Source: Chromatiaceae bacterium (GTDB taxonomy: Bacteria; Pseudomonadota; Gammaproteobacteria; Chromatiales; Chromatiaceae). From it: a stretch of 64,000 nt of DNA. Shown in pieces: positions 50,765 to 60,414 of the stretch (position 1 is the first letter of the stretch; the number at the start of each line of letters is the position of its first letter). A program made the translations under genes and the position numbers. The notes under the pieces are model-generated. The model was given only the letters and a program-made list of their open reading frames with translations, did not search any database and had not been told where the DNA came from. The stretch is taken from NCBI GenBank assembly GCA_024235255.1, contig JACKMT010000006.1, forward strand, positions 62,001 to 126,000, given 5' to 3'.

Positions 50765-52945
50765 TTAGCTTTCAGGCTGCGGTTGCAGGATCAGCATGCC
50801 CAATGGCGGAAGTGTCAGCACCACCGACTGATCCTGGCCCATCCAGCCAATCGGTTCGGACAGGACGTTGCCCTGGTTGCCCATGTTGCTGCCGTCGTAG
50901 AATTCCGAATCGGAATTGAATATTTCGCGCAGAACCCCCGGTTTCGGCACGCCGATGCGGTAGTTTCCGCGCGGCACCGGCGTAAAATTCAGCGCAACGA
51001 CGACATAGCTGCCGTCCCGGGCCCAGCGCAGATAGCTCAGTACCGACTGACTGGCATCGTGGCAGTCGATCCACTCAAATCCACCGCCTTCGAAATCCAG
51101 TTCGTGCAGCGCAGGAATCTCACGGTAATGACGGTTGAGCTGGCTGACCAGGGCCCGCATACCCTGGTGTTGCGGGTAGTCCATCAAATACCAGTCCAGC
51201 TGGGCAGCCTCATTCCATTCGCGGCCCTGGGCAAACTCGTTCCCCATGAACAACAGCTTCTTGCCGGGGTAGGTGAACATATAGCCGTACAGCAGTCTGA
51301 GGCTGGCGAAGCGCTGCCAGTCGTCGCCGGACATCTTATCCAGCATTGAGCCCTTGCCGTGGACCACCTCATCGTGGGAGAACGGCAGCACAAAATTTTC
51401 GGTGAAGCAGTAGAGCAGGCCGAAGGTGAGCAGGTCGTGGTGGAAGTGGCGGTATACCGGGTCTTTGGACATATAGGATAGGGTGTCGTGCATCCAGCCC
51501 ATGTTCCACTTCATACTGAATCCCAGACCCCCCAGCCAGGTGGGCCGGGATACCTGCGGCCACGCGGTCGACTCTTCGGCAACGATCAGCGTTCCCGGAA
51601 AGCGTTCGTGCGTAACGGCGTTGAGATGACGCAGAAAATCGACAGCTTCCAGATTCTCCCTGCCGCCGTACATGTTAGGCACCCAATCACCGGCCTCGCG
51701 CGAATAATCCAGGTAGAGCATGGAGGCCACCGCATCCACACGCAGGCCGTCCAGATGGTACTCTTCGAGCCAGTAGACGGCGCTGGTGAGCAGGAAATTG
51801 CGCACCTCGGCACGTCCGTAATTGAATATCAGCGTTCCCCAGTCGCGATGCTCTCCCTTGCGCGGGTCCTCATGTTCATACAGTGCGCTGCCGTCGAAGC
51901 GCGCCAGCGCATGGCTGTCTTTGGGGAAATGGGCCGGCACCCAGTCCAGAATAACGCCGATTCCCCGCTGGTGAAGATAGTCGACGAAATAGCGGAAGTC
52001 GTCAGCGCTGCCGAAGCGGCTCGTTGGCGCAAAATAGCCTGTGGTCTGGTAACCCCAGGAGGCATCAAAGGGGTGTTCAGTAATCGGCAGCAGTTCGATA
52101 TGGGTGAAGCCGAGCTCCAGCACGTATCCTGCCAGCCGGTGCGCGATCTCGCGATAGTTTAGAAACTCACCATTGTCACCTTGCTGCCAAGAGCCCAGGT
52201 GAACTTCGTAGACCGACATGGCGGATCGCTGCCAATCTTTAACGCATCGCTCCTTCATCCATGCGCTGTCGTTCCAAACGTGCCCGGAAACTGCGGCTAC
52301 TATCCCTGCATTTTCCGGGCGCTTCTGAAAACAGGTGCCGAAAGGGTCGTTTTTTACCAGGATCTCGCCGCGTTTCGAACGTAGTTCGAAGCGGTATAGA
52401 TTGCCGGGTACCAGGGCGGGAATGAAAATCTCCCATATCCCGGAACCGCCGCGGCTGCGCATCGGGTGAACCCGTCCGTCCCAGTTGTTGAAGTCGCCAA
52501 TCACGCTGACCCGCTCTGCGTTCGGAGCCCAGACGGAGAACAGCACGCCATCCACACCGCCGGTGCTATGCGGGTGTGCGCCGAGTATCTTATAGGCGTG
52601 CCAGTGCTTGCCTTGGTTGAAAAGGTGGAGATCGAACTCCTCCAGCTGCGGCGGAAAGCAGTAGGGATCATAGCTGCAATGCTGGTGTCCCCGGCGATCG
52701 GTCCAGGCGACTTGATAGCGGTCCGGAACCTGCCCGGGTGCGCCGCGCCATTCGAAGAAATCGGTTCCCTCGATGCGTTGCAAAGGCTGCGACGATTCGA
52801 CGATGCTGGCACTTTCCGCTAGCGGCAGAAAAACCCGCACCAGCGAATTATTACCAAGCGTGTGTCTGCCCAAGACCTCAAATGGATCGTGGTGGCGGGA
52901 TTCCAGAATACGGACCAGAGGCTCTTCTAAATGCGGCTTTTCCAT
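50765..52945 (-). CDS. glgB: 1,4-alpha-glucan branching enzyme (GH13)
   Basis: GlgB makes the alpha-1,6 branches of glycogen. An N-terminal N1 domain and CBM48 (about 1-215; VWAPNAERVSVIGDFNNWDG is the CBM48 signature) precede the GH13 barrel. The catalytic nucleophile Asp is in DGLRVDAVASMLYLDY, the acid Glu in LIVAEESTAWPQV, and the third Asp in FSHDEVVHGKGSM. The 726 residues match E. coli (728). It is on the opposite strand from glgC, 168 bases away. Confidence 0.99.
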   Translation of the reverse strand: MEKPHLEEPLVRILESRHHDPFEVLGRHTLGNNSLVRVFLPLAESASIVESSQPLQRIEGTDFFEWRGAPGQVPDRYQVAWTDRRGHQHCSYDPYCFPPQLEEFDLHLFNQGKHWHAYKILGAHPHSTGGVDGVLFSVWAPNAERVSVIGDFNNWDGRVHPMRSRGGSGIWEIFIPALVPGNLYRFELRSKRGEILVKNDPFGTCFQKRPENAGIVAAVSGHVWNDSAWMKERCVKDWQRSAMSVYEVHLGSWQQGDNGEFLNYREIAHRLAGYVLELGFTHIELLPITEHPFDASWGYQTTGYFAPTSRFGSADDFRYFVDYLHQRGIGVILDWVPAHFPKDSHALARFDGSALYEHEDPRKGEHRDWGTLIFNYGRAEVRNFLLTSAVYWLEEYHLDGLRVDAVASMLYLDYSREAGDWVPNMYGGRENLEAVDFLRHLNAVTHERFPGTLIVAEESTAWPQVSRPTWLGGLGFSMKWNMGWMHDTLSYMSKDPVYRHFHHDLLTFGLLYCFTENFVLPFSHDEVVHGKGSMLDKMSGDDWQRFASLRLLYGYMFTYPGKKLLFMGNEFAQGREWNEAAQLDWYLMDYPQHQGMRALVSQLNRHYREIPALHELDFEGGGFEWIDCHDASQSVLSYLRWARDGSYVVVALNFTPVPRGNYRIGVPKPGVLREIFNSDSEFYDGSNMGNQGNVLSEPIGWMGQDQSVVLTLPPLGMLILQPQPES

Positions 52946-53113
52946 GAGATGCTCAAGATGACAGAATAAAGGTTAAGTCATGTATTATCGGATTTTCTAT
53001 TCTATTAACGAAAAACGGTAACACCCGACCGCTATGTTAGCATATTCATTTACAGCGGCGTTTGGGCAATTTTCGATTTGCTGTCTGGTGCGGAGATGGC
53101 GAGGGAGACGAGG

Positions 53114-54385
53114 ATGATAAAAGAAAATCAGGACCCGCGTTTTGTCAGTAGATTAACAAAAAACACCTTGGCATTGATTCTTGCCGGAGGCCGGGGATCG
53201 CGCTTGCGACACCTGACTATGTGGCGAACCAAACCCTCTGTACCCTTCGGAGGGAAATTCAGAATCATCGATTTCCCCCTTTCCAACTGTATCAATTCCG
53301 GGATTCGCCAGATCGGTGTACTGACTCAGTACAAAGCGCATTCGCTGATTCTGCATCTGCAGCGGGGATGGAGCTTTCTACGCGGTGAATTCGGTGAGTT
53401 TGTCGAGCTCCTACCGGCGCAACAGCGCATCGAGAACAACTGGTACACGGGCACGGCCGACGCGATTTATCAGAATCTGGATATTCTGCGCAACCACAAT
53501 CCGGACTATGTATTGATACTTGCCGGCGATCACATATACCGAATGGATTATGGCACGATGGTGGCCGAACATGTGGAATCCGGCGCCGATATGACCGTCG
53601 GCTGTATCGAGGTGGACTTGGATACAGCCAAAGAGTACGGCGTGATGTCGGTCGACGAATCCAACCGGGTAAGGGAGTTTAGCGAGAAACCGGAACATCC
53701 CAAAAGCATACCAGGGCGCGAAGGTGTGGCGCTGGCATCCATGGGTATCTATGTGTTCAACAGGGCGTTTCTGTTCGAGCAGCTGCTTAAGGATGCGGAT
53801 ACGCCCAACTCGACGCACGATTTCGGCAAGGATATTATTCCTGCTGTAATAAATAAGTATCGGATTATGGCCTATTCATTCAGGGATCCGAAGAGTGGCA
53901 AACAGGCATATTGGCGCGATGTAGGTACCGTTGACGCGTTCTGGAAGGCCAATCAGGAGCTGATAGGAGTAACGCCTGAGTTAAATCTATACGATAAAAC
54001 CTGGCCGATCTGGACCTATCAGGAGCAGCTTCCGCCGGCAAAATTCATCTTTGACGACGAGGAGCGGCGGGGTATGGCGGTCGATTCCATGGTATCGGGC
54101 GGATGCATCATCTCCGGTTCGACAGTGCGCCACTCGTTGCTGTTTTCGAACGTCAGGATAAACTCTTATTCCGAGATCAGCGACTCCGTGCTGTTGCCGG
54201 ATGTCGACATCGGCAGGAACTGCCGCATATCCAAAGCGATAATCGATCACGGCTGCAAAATTCCCAAAGGGACCGTCATCGGAGAGGATCTGGAAGCTGA
54301 TGCAAAGCGCTTTTATGTGTCCAGAGGCGGCGTGGTTTTGGTAACGCCCGACATGCTGGGTCAGGTGCTGAACTATGTCAGATGA
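53114..54385 (+). CDS. glgC: Glucose-1-phosphate adenylyltransferase
   Basis: GlgC makes ADP-glucose from glucose-1-phosphate and ATP, the controlled step of glycogen synthesis. The N-terminal LALILAGGRGSRLRHLT and KPSVPFGGKFRIIDFPLSNC (split site, ATP and regulator binding) are present, as are WYTGTADAIYQNLD near 118 and the C-terminal beta-helix. Three ATG codons are in frame at 53078-53114; 53114 has AGGGAG at 53102-53107 at correct spacing and gives MIKENQDPRFVSRL, 423 residues (E. coli 431). The stop overlaps the start of the GH57 gene. Confidence 0.98.
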   Translation: MIKENQDPRFVSRLTKNTLALILAGGRGSRLRHLTMWRTKPSVPFGGKFRIIDFPLSNCINSGIRQIGVLTQYKAHSLILHLQRGWSFLRGEFGEFVELLPAQQRIENNWYTGTADAIYQNLDILRNHNPDYVLILAGDHIYRMDYGTMVAEHVESGADMTVGCIEVDLDTAKEYGVMSVDESNRVREFSEKPEHPKSIPGREGVALASMGIYVFNRAFLFEQLLKDADTPNSTHDFGKDIIPAVINKYRIMAYSFRDPKSGKQAYWRDVGTVDAFWKANQELIGVTPELNLYDKTWPIWTYQEQLPPAKFIFDDEERRGMAVDSMVSGGCIISGSTVRHSLLFSNVRINSYSEISDSVLLPDVDIGRNCRISKAIIDHGCKIPKGTVIGEDLEADAKRFYVSRGGVVLVTPDMLGQVLNYVR

Positions 54386-56078
54386 CCGAAAACTGAAGGT
54401 GGTGCTCTGCTGGCACATGCATCAGCCGGATTATCGTGGTCCGGAGCAGGGCGAGTTCCAACTCCCCTGGGTCTATCTGCACGCGATCAAGGATTACATC
54501 GATATGGCCTGTCATCTGGAGCAGACTCCGGATGCCCGTGCGGTGGTCAATTTTGCCCCGGTGCTGTTGGAGCAGCTCGAAGACTATGCGCTGCAAGTAA
54601 GTAACTGGCTGGAAAACGGCACGCGCATCCGGGATCCGCTGCTGGCCGCGCTTGCCGGGCCGGGGCTGCCGATGGATCACGCCTCGCGCTGGCAGCTGGT
54701 CAAAAGCTGCCAGCGCGCCAACGAAAAACATTTGGTGAATAGGTTTCGAACTTTTCATCGTCTGATCCAAATCAGTCAGCTCGTGGATCAACACGACGAG
54801 TCGCTGATGTACCTGAACGATCAGTATCTGGCGGATCTGCTGGTTTGGTACCATTTGGCGTGGATGGGTGAGTATGCGCGCACCAACGACATCAGAGTCG
54901 AGACGCTGGAAAAGAAGCGGATCGGTTTCAATCCTGACGATCGTCGCGTGCTGGTTCATGCAATCGGCGACCTGGTCGGAAGTACCATTGACCGCTATCG
55001 GAAACTAGCGGAAACCGGCCGGGTGGAGTTGTCGGTAACGCCTTATGCCCACCCGATTGTGCCGTTGCTATTGGATTTGCAATCGGCACGCGAAGCCATG
55101 CCGGATGTGCAATTGCCGAATGCGACTGCCTATCCCGGCGGCGAAGCGCGCGCACGCTGGCATATTCGAAAAGGCCTCGAGGTGTTCAAGCGTCATTTTG
55201 GCTTCGCACCCAAGGGCTGCTGGCCGTCCGAAGGCGCGGTCAGCAGCGAGACGCTGCGGCTGCTCGAGGAGGAGGGTTTTCATTGGGCTGCCAGCGGACA
55301 GCAGGTGTTGCACAACAGCCTCACCGCTGCCAGCGGCGAAGCTCCGCTGCCGGAGAGCTGGGTGCACAGACCCTATCGACTGGATGAGGGGAAGCTCTGT
55401 TCATTTTTTCGGGACGATGGACTATCGGATCTTATCGGTTTCACTTATGCTGACTGGCACGCGGATGACGCTGTGGGAAATCTGGTTCAGCATCTCGAAA
55501 ACATTGCCGGCATCACCCGGAATGAACCCAATGCGGTCGTCTCGATCATCATGGATGGCGAGAATGCTTGGGAATACTATCCGCGTAACGGCTGTTTTTT
55601 CCTCAGCGCGCTCTACGAGAAACTGGCGGCGCACCCCAAATTGGACCTGACGACATTCTCAGCGTGTGTGGAGCAGCAGCAGATACCGGTTCAAAGTCTC
55701 CCTGAACTGGTTGCCGGAAGCTGGGTGTACGGCACATTTTCAACCTGGATCGGCGATCCGGACAAGAACCGGGCGTGGGATATGCTGGTTGAAGCCAAGG
55801 CGAAGTATGACAATGTGATCGCCAGCGACCGATTGAATGAAGAAGAGCGGGAAAAAGCTTCTATTCAGTTGGCAAGGTGCGAGGGCTCAGACTGGTTCTG
55901 GTGGTTTGGCGACTACAACCCCGGCGACACTGTGAGTGACTTCGAACGCCTGTATCGTCTACAGCTTACCTACTTGTACCGGCTGCTGCGAGAGACGCCC
56001 CCCGCGTATCTCTCCGAGATCTTCGCTCATGGCAGCGGCGATCCAACACTTGGCGGAGTGATGCGTCAGAACACCTAA
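54375..56078 (+). CDS. Glycoside hydrolase family 57 protein (alpha-amylase/glucanotransferase type)
   Basis: GH57 enzymes are retaining alpha-glucan hydrolases, transferases or branching enzymes. The five-motif pattern is visible: HMHQPDY near residue 14, YAHPIVPLLLD near 225, the nucleophile Glu in GCWPSEGAVSSETLRLLEEE near 276, and the acid Asp in IIMDGENAWEYYP near 395. The 567 residues agree with family members. It overlaps glgC by 11 bases and is followed by malQ, so it works on glycogen or released maltodextrins; amylase and branching activity cannot be told apart from sequence. Confidence 0.93.
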   Translation: MSDDRKLKVVLCWHMHQPDYRGPEQGEFQLPWVYLHAIKDYIDMACHLEQTPDARAVVNFAPVLLEQLEDYALQVSNWLENGTRIRDPLLAALAGPGLPMDHASRWQLVKSCQRANEKHLVNRFRTFHRLIQISQLVDQHDESLMYLNDQYLADLLVWYHLAWMGEYARTNDIRVETLEKKRIGFNPDDRRVLVHAIGDLVGSTIDRYRKLAETGRVELSVTPYAHPIVPLLLDLQSAREAMPDVQLPNATAYPGGEARARWHIRKGLEVFKRHFGFAPKGCWPSEGAVSSETLRLLEEEGFHWAASGQQVLHNSLTAASGEAPLPESWVHRPYRLDEGKLCSFFRDDGLSDLIGFTYADWHADDAVGNLVQHLENIAGITRNEPNAVVSIIMDGENAWEYYPRNGCFFLSALYEKLAAHPKLDLTTFSACVEQQQIPVQSLPELVAGSWVYGTFSTWIGDPDKNRAWDMLVEAKAKYDNVIASDRLNEEEREKASIQLARCEGSDWFWWFGDYNPGDTVSDFERLYRLQLTYLYRLLRETPPAYLSEIFAHGSGDPTLGGVMRQNT

Positions 56079-56139
56079 CACCCTGATTGATGTCAGGGTA
56101 GAACTATTTTGCTACAGAAACTACCCGGAGTATCGAGGT

Positions 56140-57633
56140 ATGAGTCAGAAACAGTACGAGGGTAGTCTCGATCGTCGCCGCGCAGGAATTTTGCTGCATA
56201 TTACATCCCTGCCCGGACCGGCTGCGTGCGGCGATTTGGGAGCCGACGCCTATCGATTCGTCGATTTTATTCAACAAGCCGGTTTCACCGTCTGGCAGAT
56301 TCTGCCGGTGGGGCCAACACAGTCGGACGGGTCTCCCTACCAATCGAGCTCCATGCATGCCGGCAATCCCAGATTGATCAGTATCGGTGAGCTGGTGGAC
56401 CAGGCACTGCTGCCCGCAGCTAAAATGCCTCATGAGCGGATATCCGATTCGCATAAGACGCAGCTGCTGCACCAGGCGTGGCAGACGTTTCAATCCAATC
56501 CACAGCGTGAAATACAGGCAGAGCTGGATCGCTTTATTACTGAAAACACCAGTTGGCTGGAAAACTACACGCTGTTTCGTGCACTGAGGGAGGAGAACAA
56601 TCTACAGTGCTGGTGGGAGTGGCCGGCGTCGATCAGAGACCGGGATGCGGCTGCATTGGAGCAAGCAAAACGCCGTCTGAGCCTGTCGCTGGACTATATT
56701 CGGTTTGAACAATTCATCTTTTTCAGACAGTGGATGAAGCTGAAAAGATATGCCAACCAGCGAGGCATTCAACTGTTTGGGGACATGCCTATTTTTGTCG
56801 CCCATGACAGCGCCGAAGTCTGGGCCAACCGTGATATGTTCGAACTCGACCCCGAAGGCCACCCGATAGTGGTTGCGGGTGTTCCTCCGGACTATTTTTC
56901 AGCGACCGGGCAGCGTTGGGGCAACCCGCTTTACCGGTGGGATGTGCTGGAGCGGAACGGATTCTCTTTCTGGGTCGACAGGATGAGAACTCAGCTGGCG
57001 CTTTTTGACCTGGTGCGGGTCGACCACTTCCGTGGTTTCGAGGCCTACTGGGAGATTCCGGCTGCGCATGAAAACGCTATTAACGGACGCTGGGTGAAAG
57101 TGCCAGGCGACCGGCTCTTTCAGCATCTGCATAAAATCTACGACCCGCTGCCGCTGGTGGCGGAGGATCTTGGGTATATAACGCCCGAGGTTGATGCATT
57201 GCGGCGCAGCTTCGGGCTTCCCGGCATGAAGATTTTACAGTTTGCATTCTCCGGAGGGGCCGACAATCCCTATCTGCCGTTTAAACACGAAGCCAACTCT
57301 GTCACCTATACCGGTACGCACGACAATGATACGACTTTAGGCTGGTACCTGGACCTGGACGATGCATCCAGGCAGTATGTAGACGAATATTTGGGTAAAT
57401 CCAAAGAGGTGATGCCCTGGCCGGTGATCCGATCGGCGCTTGCTTCGCGCTCGCGGCTTGCGGTTATCCCAATGCAGGATATTCTGGCTTTGGGTAGCGG
57501 GCACCGGATGAATCTCCCCGGCACTGCCGAGGGCAACTGGAGCTGGCGATTCCAGTGGCAACAGATCCCGGTTGACCTTGCCCAACGGCTGCGCAGGCGA
57601 GTGGAGATGTATGGGCGCAGCGGGCGTGACTGA
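56140..57633 (+). CDS. malQ: 4-alpha-glucanotransferase (amylomaltase, GH77)
   Basis: MalQ transfers alpha-glucan segments between maltodextrins. The GH77 motifs RRAGILLHITSLPGP near residue 8, GDMPIFVAHDSAEVWANRD near 203, VRVDHFRGFEAYWEIPA near 293 (catalytic Asp) and VAEDLGYITPEVDALR near 340 (Glu) are clear. The 497 residues match the short GH77 amylomaltase form rather than the longer MalQ of E. coli (694). It lies 61 bases after the GH57 gene. Confidence 0.97.
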   Translation: MSQKQYEGSLDRRRAGILLHITSLPGPAACGDLGADAYRFVDFIQQAGFTVWQILPVGPTQSDGSPYQSSSMHAGNPRLISIGELVDQALLPAAKMPHERISDSHKTQLLHQAWQTFQSNPQREIQAELDRFITENTSWLENYTLFRALREENNLQCWWEWPASIRDRDAAALEQAKRRLSLSLDYIRFEQFIFFRQWMKLKRYANQRGIQLFGDMPIFVAHDSAEVWANRDMFELDPEGHPIVVAGVPPDYFSATGQRWGNPLYRWDVLERNGFSFWVDRMRTQLALFDLVRVDHFRGFEAYWEIPAAHENAINGRWVKVPGDRLFQHLHKIYDPLPLVAEDLGYITPEVDALRRSFGLPGMKILQFAFSGGADNPYLPFKHEANSVTYTGTHDNDTTLGWYLDLDDASRQYVDEYLGKSKEVMPWPVIRSALASRSRLAVIPMQDILALGSGHRMNLPGTAEGNWSWRFQWQQIPVDLAQRLRRRVEMYGRSGRD

Positions 57634-57682
57634 TGATAGATTCAAACTAGAGAGTAGATAGCAAACAGATAAGGAGCCTGTA

Positions 57683-58561
57683 GTGACCAGACTAGTCCGA
57701 AAAGCGGTTTTTCCCGTCGCCGGCCTGGGGACCCGATTCCTGCCAGCAACCAAAGCCAGCCCGAAAGAGATGCTGCCGATTGTCGATAAACCGCTGATTC
57801 AGTATGCAGTTGAGGAGGCGGTAGCAGCCGGTATTGAGGTGATGGTTTTTGTTACCGGCCGCAACAAGAGCGCCATCACTAACCATTTCGATACCGCCTA
57901 CGAGTTGGAGATGGAGCTGGAATCGCGCAACAAGGTGGAGATGCTTGAAGTGGTGCGGAATATCACCCCATCGCACGTCTCCTGCGTGTTTATCCGCCAG
58001 AACATGCCCCTGGGACTCGGGCATGCGGTGCTCTGCGCAGAGCCGGTAGTCGGGGATGAGCCGTTTGCGGTGGTGCTGGCGGATGATCTGATCGATGATG
58101 GCGAGCGCGGCTGTCTGCGCCAGATGGTGGACGTATTCTCGAAGACCGGATGTTCCATACTTGCCACGCAGGAGGTCGCTCCCAGCGAAACGACCAGTTA
58201 CGGCATCGTCGACACGGAAGAGGTTGGGGACTTGGTCCAAGTCAGGGGAATCGTCGAGAAACCCAAACCGGAAGATGCGCCCTCCAACCGCGGTGTCGTC
58301 GGACGCTATATCCTAACTTCGGAGATCTTTCACCAGTTGTCGCAAACCGGAAAAGGCGCGGGCAACGAAATTCAGTTGACTGATGCCATTGCCCGCCTGA
58401 TGGCGCGTGAAAAAGTGATGGCTTATAACTTCAAAGGACACCGGTACGATTGCGGCAGCAAAATGGGCTATCTGCAGGCAACTGTCGACTATGCGGTGAA
58501 TCACCACCATCTTGGTGAGGAGTTCGAAGCCTGGTTGAGAAATCGCTTCAACCAAGCTTGA
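57683..58561 (+). CDS. galU: UTP-glucose-1-phosphate uridylyltransferase
   Basis: GalU makes UDP-glucose for lipopolysaccharide, exopolysaccharide and osmoprotectant synthesis. The signature AVFPVAGLGTRFLPATKASPKEMLP (quoted key part GLGTRFLPATKASPKE) is at residues 8-32, VFIRQNMPLGLGHAV near 102, and the catalytic Asp in VVLADDLID near 131. The 292 residues fit. The start is GTG 57683, preceded by AAGGAG at 57671-57676. It follows malQ by 49 bases and closes the glycogen block. Confidence 0.98.
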   Translation: MTRLVRKAVFPVAGLGTRFLPATKASPKEMLPIVDKPLIQYAVEEAVAAGIEVMVFVTGRNKSAITNHFDTAYELEMELESRNKVEMLEVVRNITPSHVSCVFIRQNMPLGLGHAVLCAEPVVGDEPFAVVLADDLIDDGERGCLRQMVDVFSKTGCSILATQEVAPSETTSYGIVDTEEVGDLVQVRGIVEKPKPEDAPSNRGVVGRYILTSEIFHQLSQTGKGAGNEIQLTDAIARLMAREKVMAYNFKGHRYDCGSKMGYLQATVDYAVNHHHLGEEFEAWLRNRFNQA

Positions 58562-58661
58562 CGGGTGCCGGCGTTAACGATCACCTGCGCGTGTGACCTG
58601 CCGTTTGAGGTTTTACCCGGCTCGTCTCCAACCCCTGAAAAAAAAGACGGGAAAATATTGC

Positions 58662-59276
58662 ATGAGGATTACCATAGTCAGCGGGAGTCATCGCAACCCC
58701 TCGCAGAGCATGAAGGTTGCGCGTCATATACAGACTGCGCTGCAGAATAAGCAGCCCACGGATACCATCGAAATATTCAGTCTCGCCGACAACCCGCTGC
58801 CGCTGTGGGATCAGTCTGTCTGGGAGAACGACCCCGGATGGCAGGAGCTGCTTGATCCATTGCACCAGCAATTACGCGCAAGTGACGGGTTTGTCATCGT
58901 CTCTCCGGAGTGGCACGGACAGGTGCCGTCGGGACTGAAAAATTTTTTCCTGCTCTGCAGTGTGCGCGAGCTGGGGCACAAGCCGGCACTTATCGTCACT
59001 GTTTCATCCATTGACGGCGGAGCCTACCCGGTGGCTGAACTGCGCATGAGCAGCTACAAGAACAATCGCATCTGTTATATACCCGAGCAGATTATCGTGC
59101 GCAAAGTGGAGCAGGTGCTGAACGACGATGTACAGCAGAACGATCCCCGAAACGATGAATATTATCGTCAGCGTATCAGCTGGGCACTGGATATCTTAAC
59201 CGCCTATGCAACCGCCATGAAACCTTTGCGAGAGAGCGGCGTCACGGAAAATAAACTCTTTAAAAACGGTATGTGA
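58662..59276 (+). CDS. NADPH-dependent FMN reductase-like flavoprotein
   Basis: The 204-residue protein has the flavodoxin-like FMN reductase fold: ITIVSGSHRNPSQS near residue 3 is the FMN phosphate loop, and SPEWHGQVPSGLKNFFLL near 86 is the second flavin-contacting loop. No signal peptide. The frame is open to 58593, but ATG 58662 gives the standard N terminus. It reduces flavins or quinones with NAD(P)H; the physiological substrate is unknown. It is 100 bases after galU and followed by a repeat element. Confidence 0.85.
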   Translation: MRITIVSGSHRNPSQSMKVARHIQTALQNKQPTDTIEIFSLADNPLPLWDQSVWENDPGWQELLDPLHQQLRASDGFVIVSPEWHGQVPSGLKNFFLLCSVRELGHKPALIVTVSSIDGGAYPVAELRMSSYKNNRICYIPEQIIVRKVEQVLNDDVQQNDPRNDEYYRQRISWALDILTAYATAMKPLRESGVTENKLFKNGM

Positions 59277-59320
59277 CCGGAATAGTGTTTGCTAAATGTC
59301 CATACGGATACACCCTCATT

Positions 59321-59398
59321 TGTTATTCCGGCGGATGCCGGAATCCAGAGAAGCGACCACTCTTAATTGTGGCTCCCGGCCTTCGCCGGGATGACAAG
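59321..59398. repeat. REP-like palindromic repeat
   Basis: Two palindromic arms are present: ATTCCGGCGGATGCCGGAAT at 59325-59344 and TCCCGGCCTTCGCCGGGA at 59374-59391, flanked by TTGT (59320-59323) and ACAA (59394-59397). This form is typical of REP/BIME-like intergenic repeats spread through proteobacterial genomes. It occupies most of the 192-base gap before hemF. I see only one copy in the window. Confidence 0.7.
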
Positions 59399-59468
59399 CG
59401 TTTTTAGATTTAAATAAGTGTCATTGGTATGTGACCGAAATGGTTCTTCTCGAACGGTGCCCGCAGTC

Positions 59469-60395
59469 ATGAGCCAGCCGGATAAAGCGGCGGTTAAATC
59501 CTACCTGATTGAACTCCAGGAGAGCATATGCAGCGCGCTGGCACGAGCTGATGGCGGCGCCGTTTTTGAGACGGACGCCTGGCTGCGGGAGGAGGGTGAG
59601 TGGCTGGGTGGCGGCGGCATCAGCCGGGTATTGCGTGAAGGTGCGGTGATAGAGCAGGGTGGCGTCAATTTTTCCCATGTGACCGGAAAAAGCCTGCCGC
59701 CGTCGGCCAGCGCGCACAGACCGGAGCTGGCCGGGCGCAGATTCGAAGCGATGGGCCTGTCGTTGGTGATACATCCGCGCAACCCCTACATACCCACCTC
59801 CCATGCGAATGTACGCTTCTTCATCGCCGAGCAGCAGGATGAACTCCCAGCCTGGTGGTTCGGCGGCGGGTTCGATCTGACACCCTATTATGGAAATGAC
59901 GCAGATTGCCGTCACTGGCATGGTATGGCGCGGGAAGCCTGCGCCCCGCTGGGAGCCGGTGCCTATCCGCGTTTCAAGCAGTGGTGCGATGACTATTTCT
60001 TTCTCAAGCATCGCGGCGAACCGCGGGGTATTGGCGGACTCTTTTTCGACGACCTCAATGAGGGTGGATTCGAGACTTGCTTCACCTTCATGAAAAGCGT
60101 CGGCGATCACTATATTCCGGCCTATCTGCCGATCTTGCAGCGTCGAAAAAATCACCCTTACGGCGAGCGTCAGCGAGATTTCCAGCTCTACCGACGCGGA
60201 CGCTATGTCGAGTTCAACCTGGTGTACGACCGCGGAACCCTGTTCGGGCTGCAGTCCGGCGGGCGTACCGAGTCGATTTTGATGTCCATGCCGCCGCTGG
60301 TTAAATGGCGTTACAACTGGCAGCCGGAGCCCGGTACCGAAGAGTCGGAGTTATACGAGCGTTACCTAAAGCCGCAAGATTGGCTGGCAGAGTGA
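59469..60395 (+). CDS. hemF: Oxygen-dependent coproporphyrinogen III oxidase
   Basis: HemF converts coproporphyrinogen III to protoporphyrinogen IX with oxygen. Motifs include HPRNPYIPTSHANVRFF near 101, WWFGGGFDLTPYYGND near 127, and the signature YVEFNLVYDRGTLFGLQSGGRTESILMSMPP (key part DRGTLFGLQSGGR, about 255). The frame opens at 59418, but ATG 59469 gives MSQPDKAAVKSYL and 308 residues, close to E. coli (299). The presence of hemF rather than only hemN implies oxygen-dependent heme synthesis. Confidence 0.97.
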   Translation: MSQPDKAAVKSYLIELQESICSALARADGGAVFETDAWLREEGEWLGGGGISRVLREGAVIEQGGVNFSHVTGKSLPPSASAHRPELAGRRFEAMGLSLVIHPRNPYIPTSHANVRFFIAEQQDELPAWWFGGGFDLTPYYGNDADCRHWHGMAREACAPLGAGAYPRFKQWCDDYFFLKHRGEPRGIGGLFFDDLNEGGFETCFTFMKSVGDHYIPAYLPILQRRKNHPYGERQRDFQLYRRGRYVEFNLVYDRGTLFGLQSGGRTESILMSMPPLVKWRYNWQPEPGTEESELYERYLKPQDWLAE

Positions 60396-60414
60396 TGCGC
60401 TCCCGGTCGGGGGG

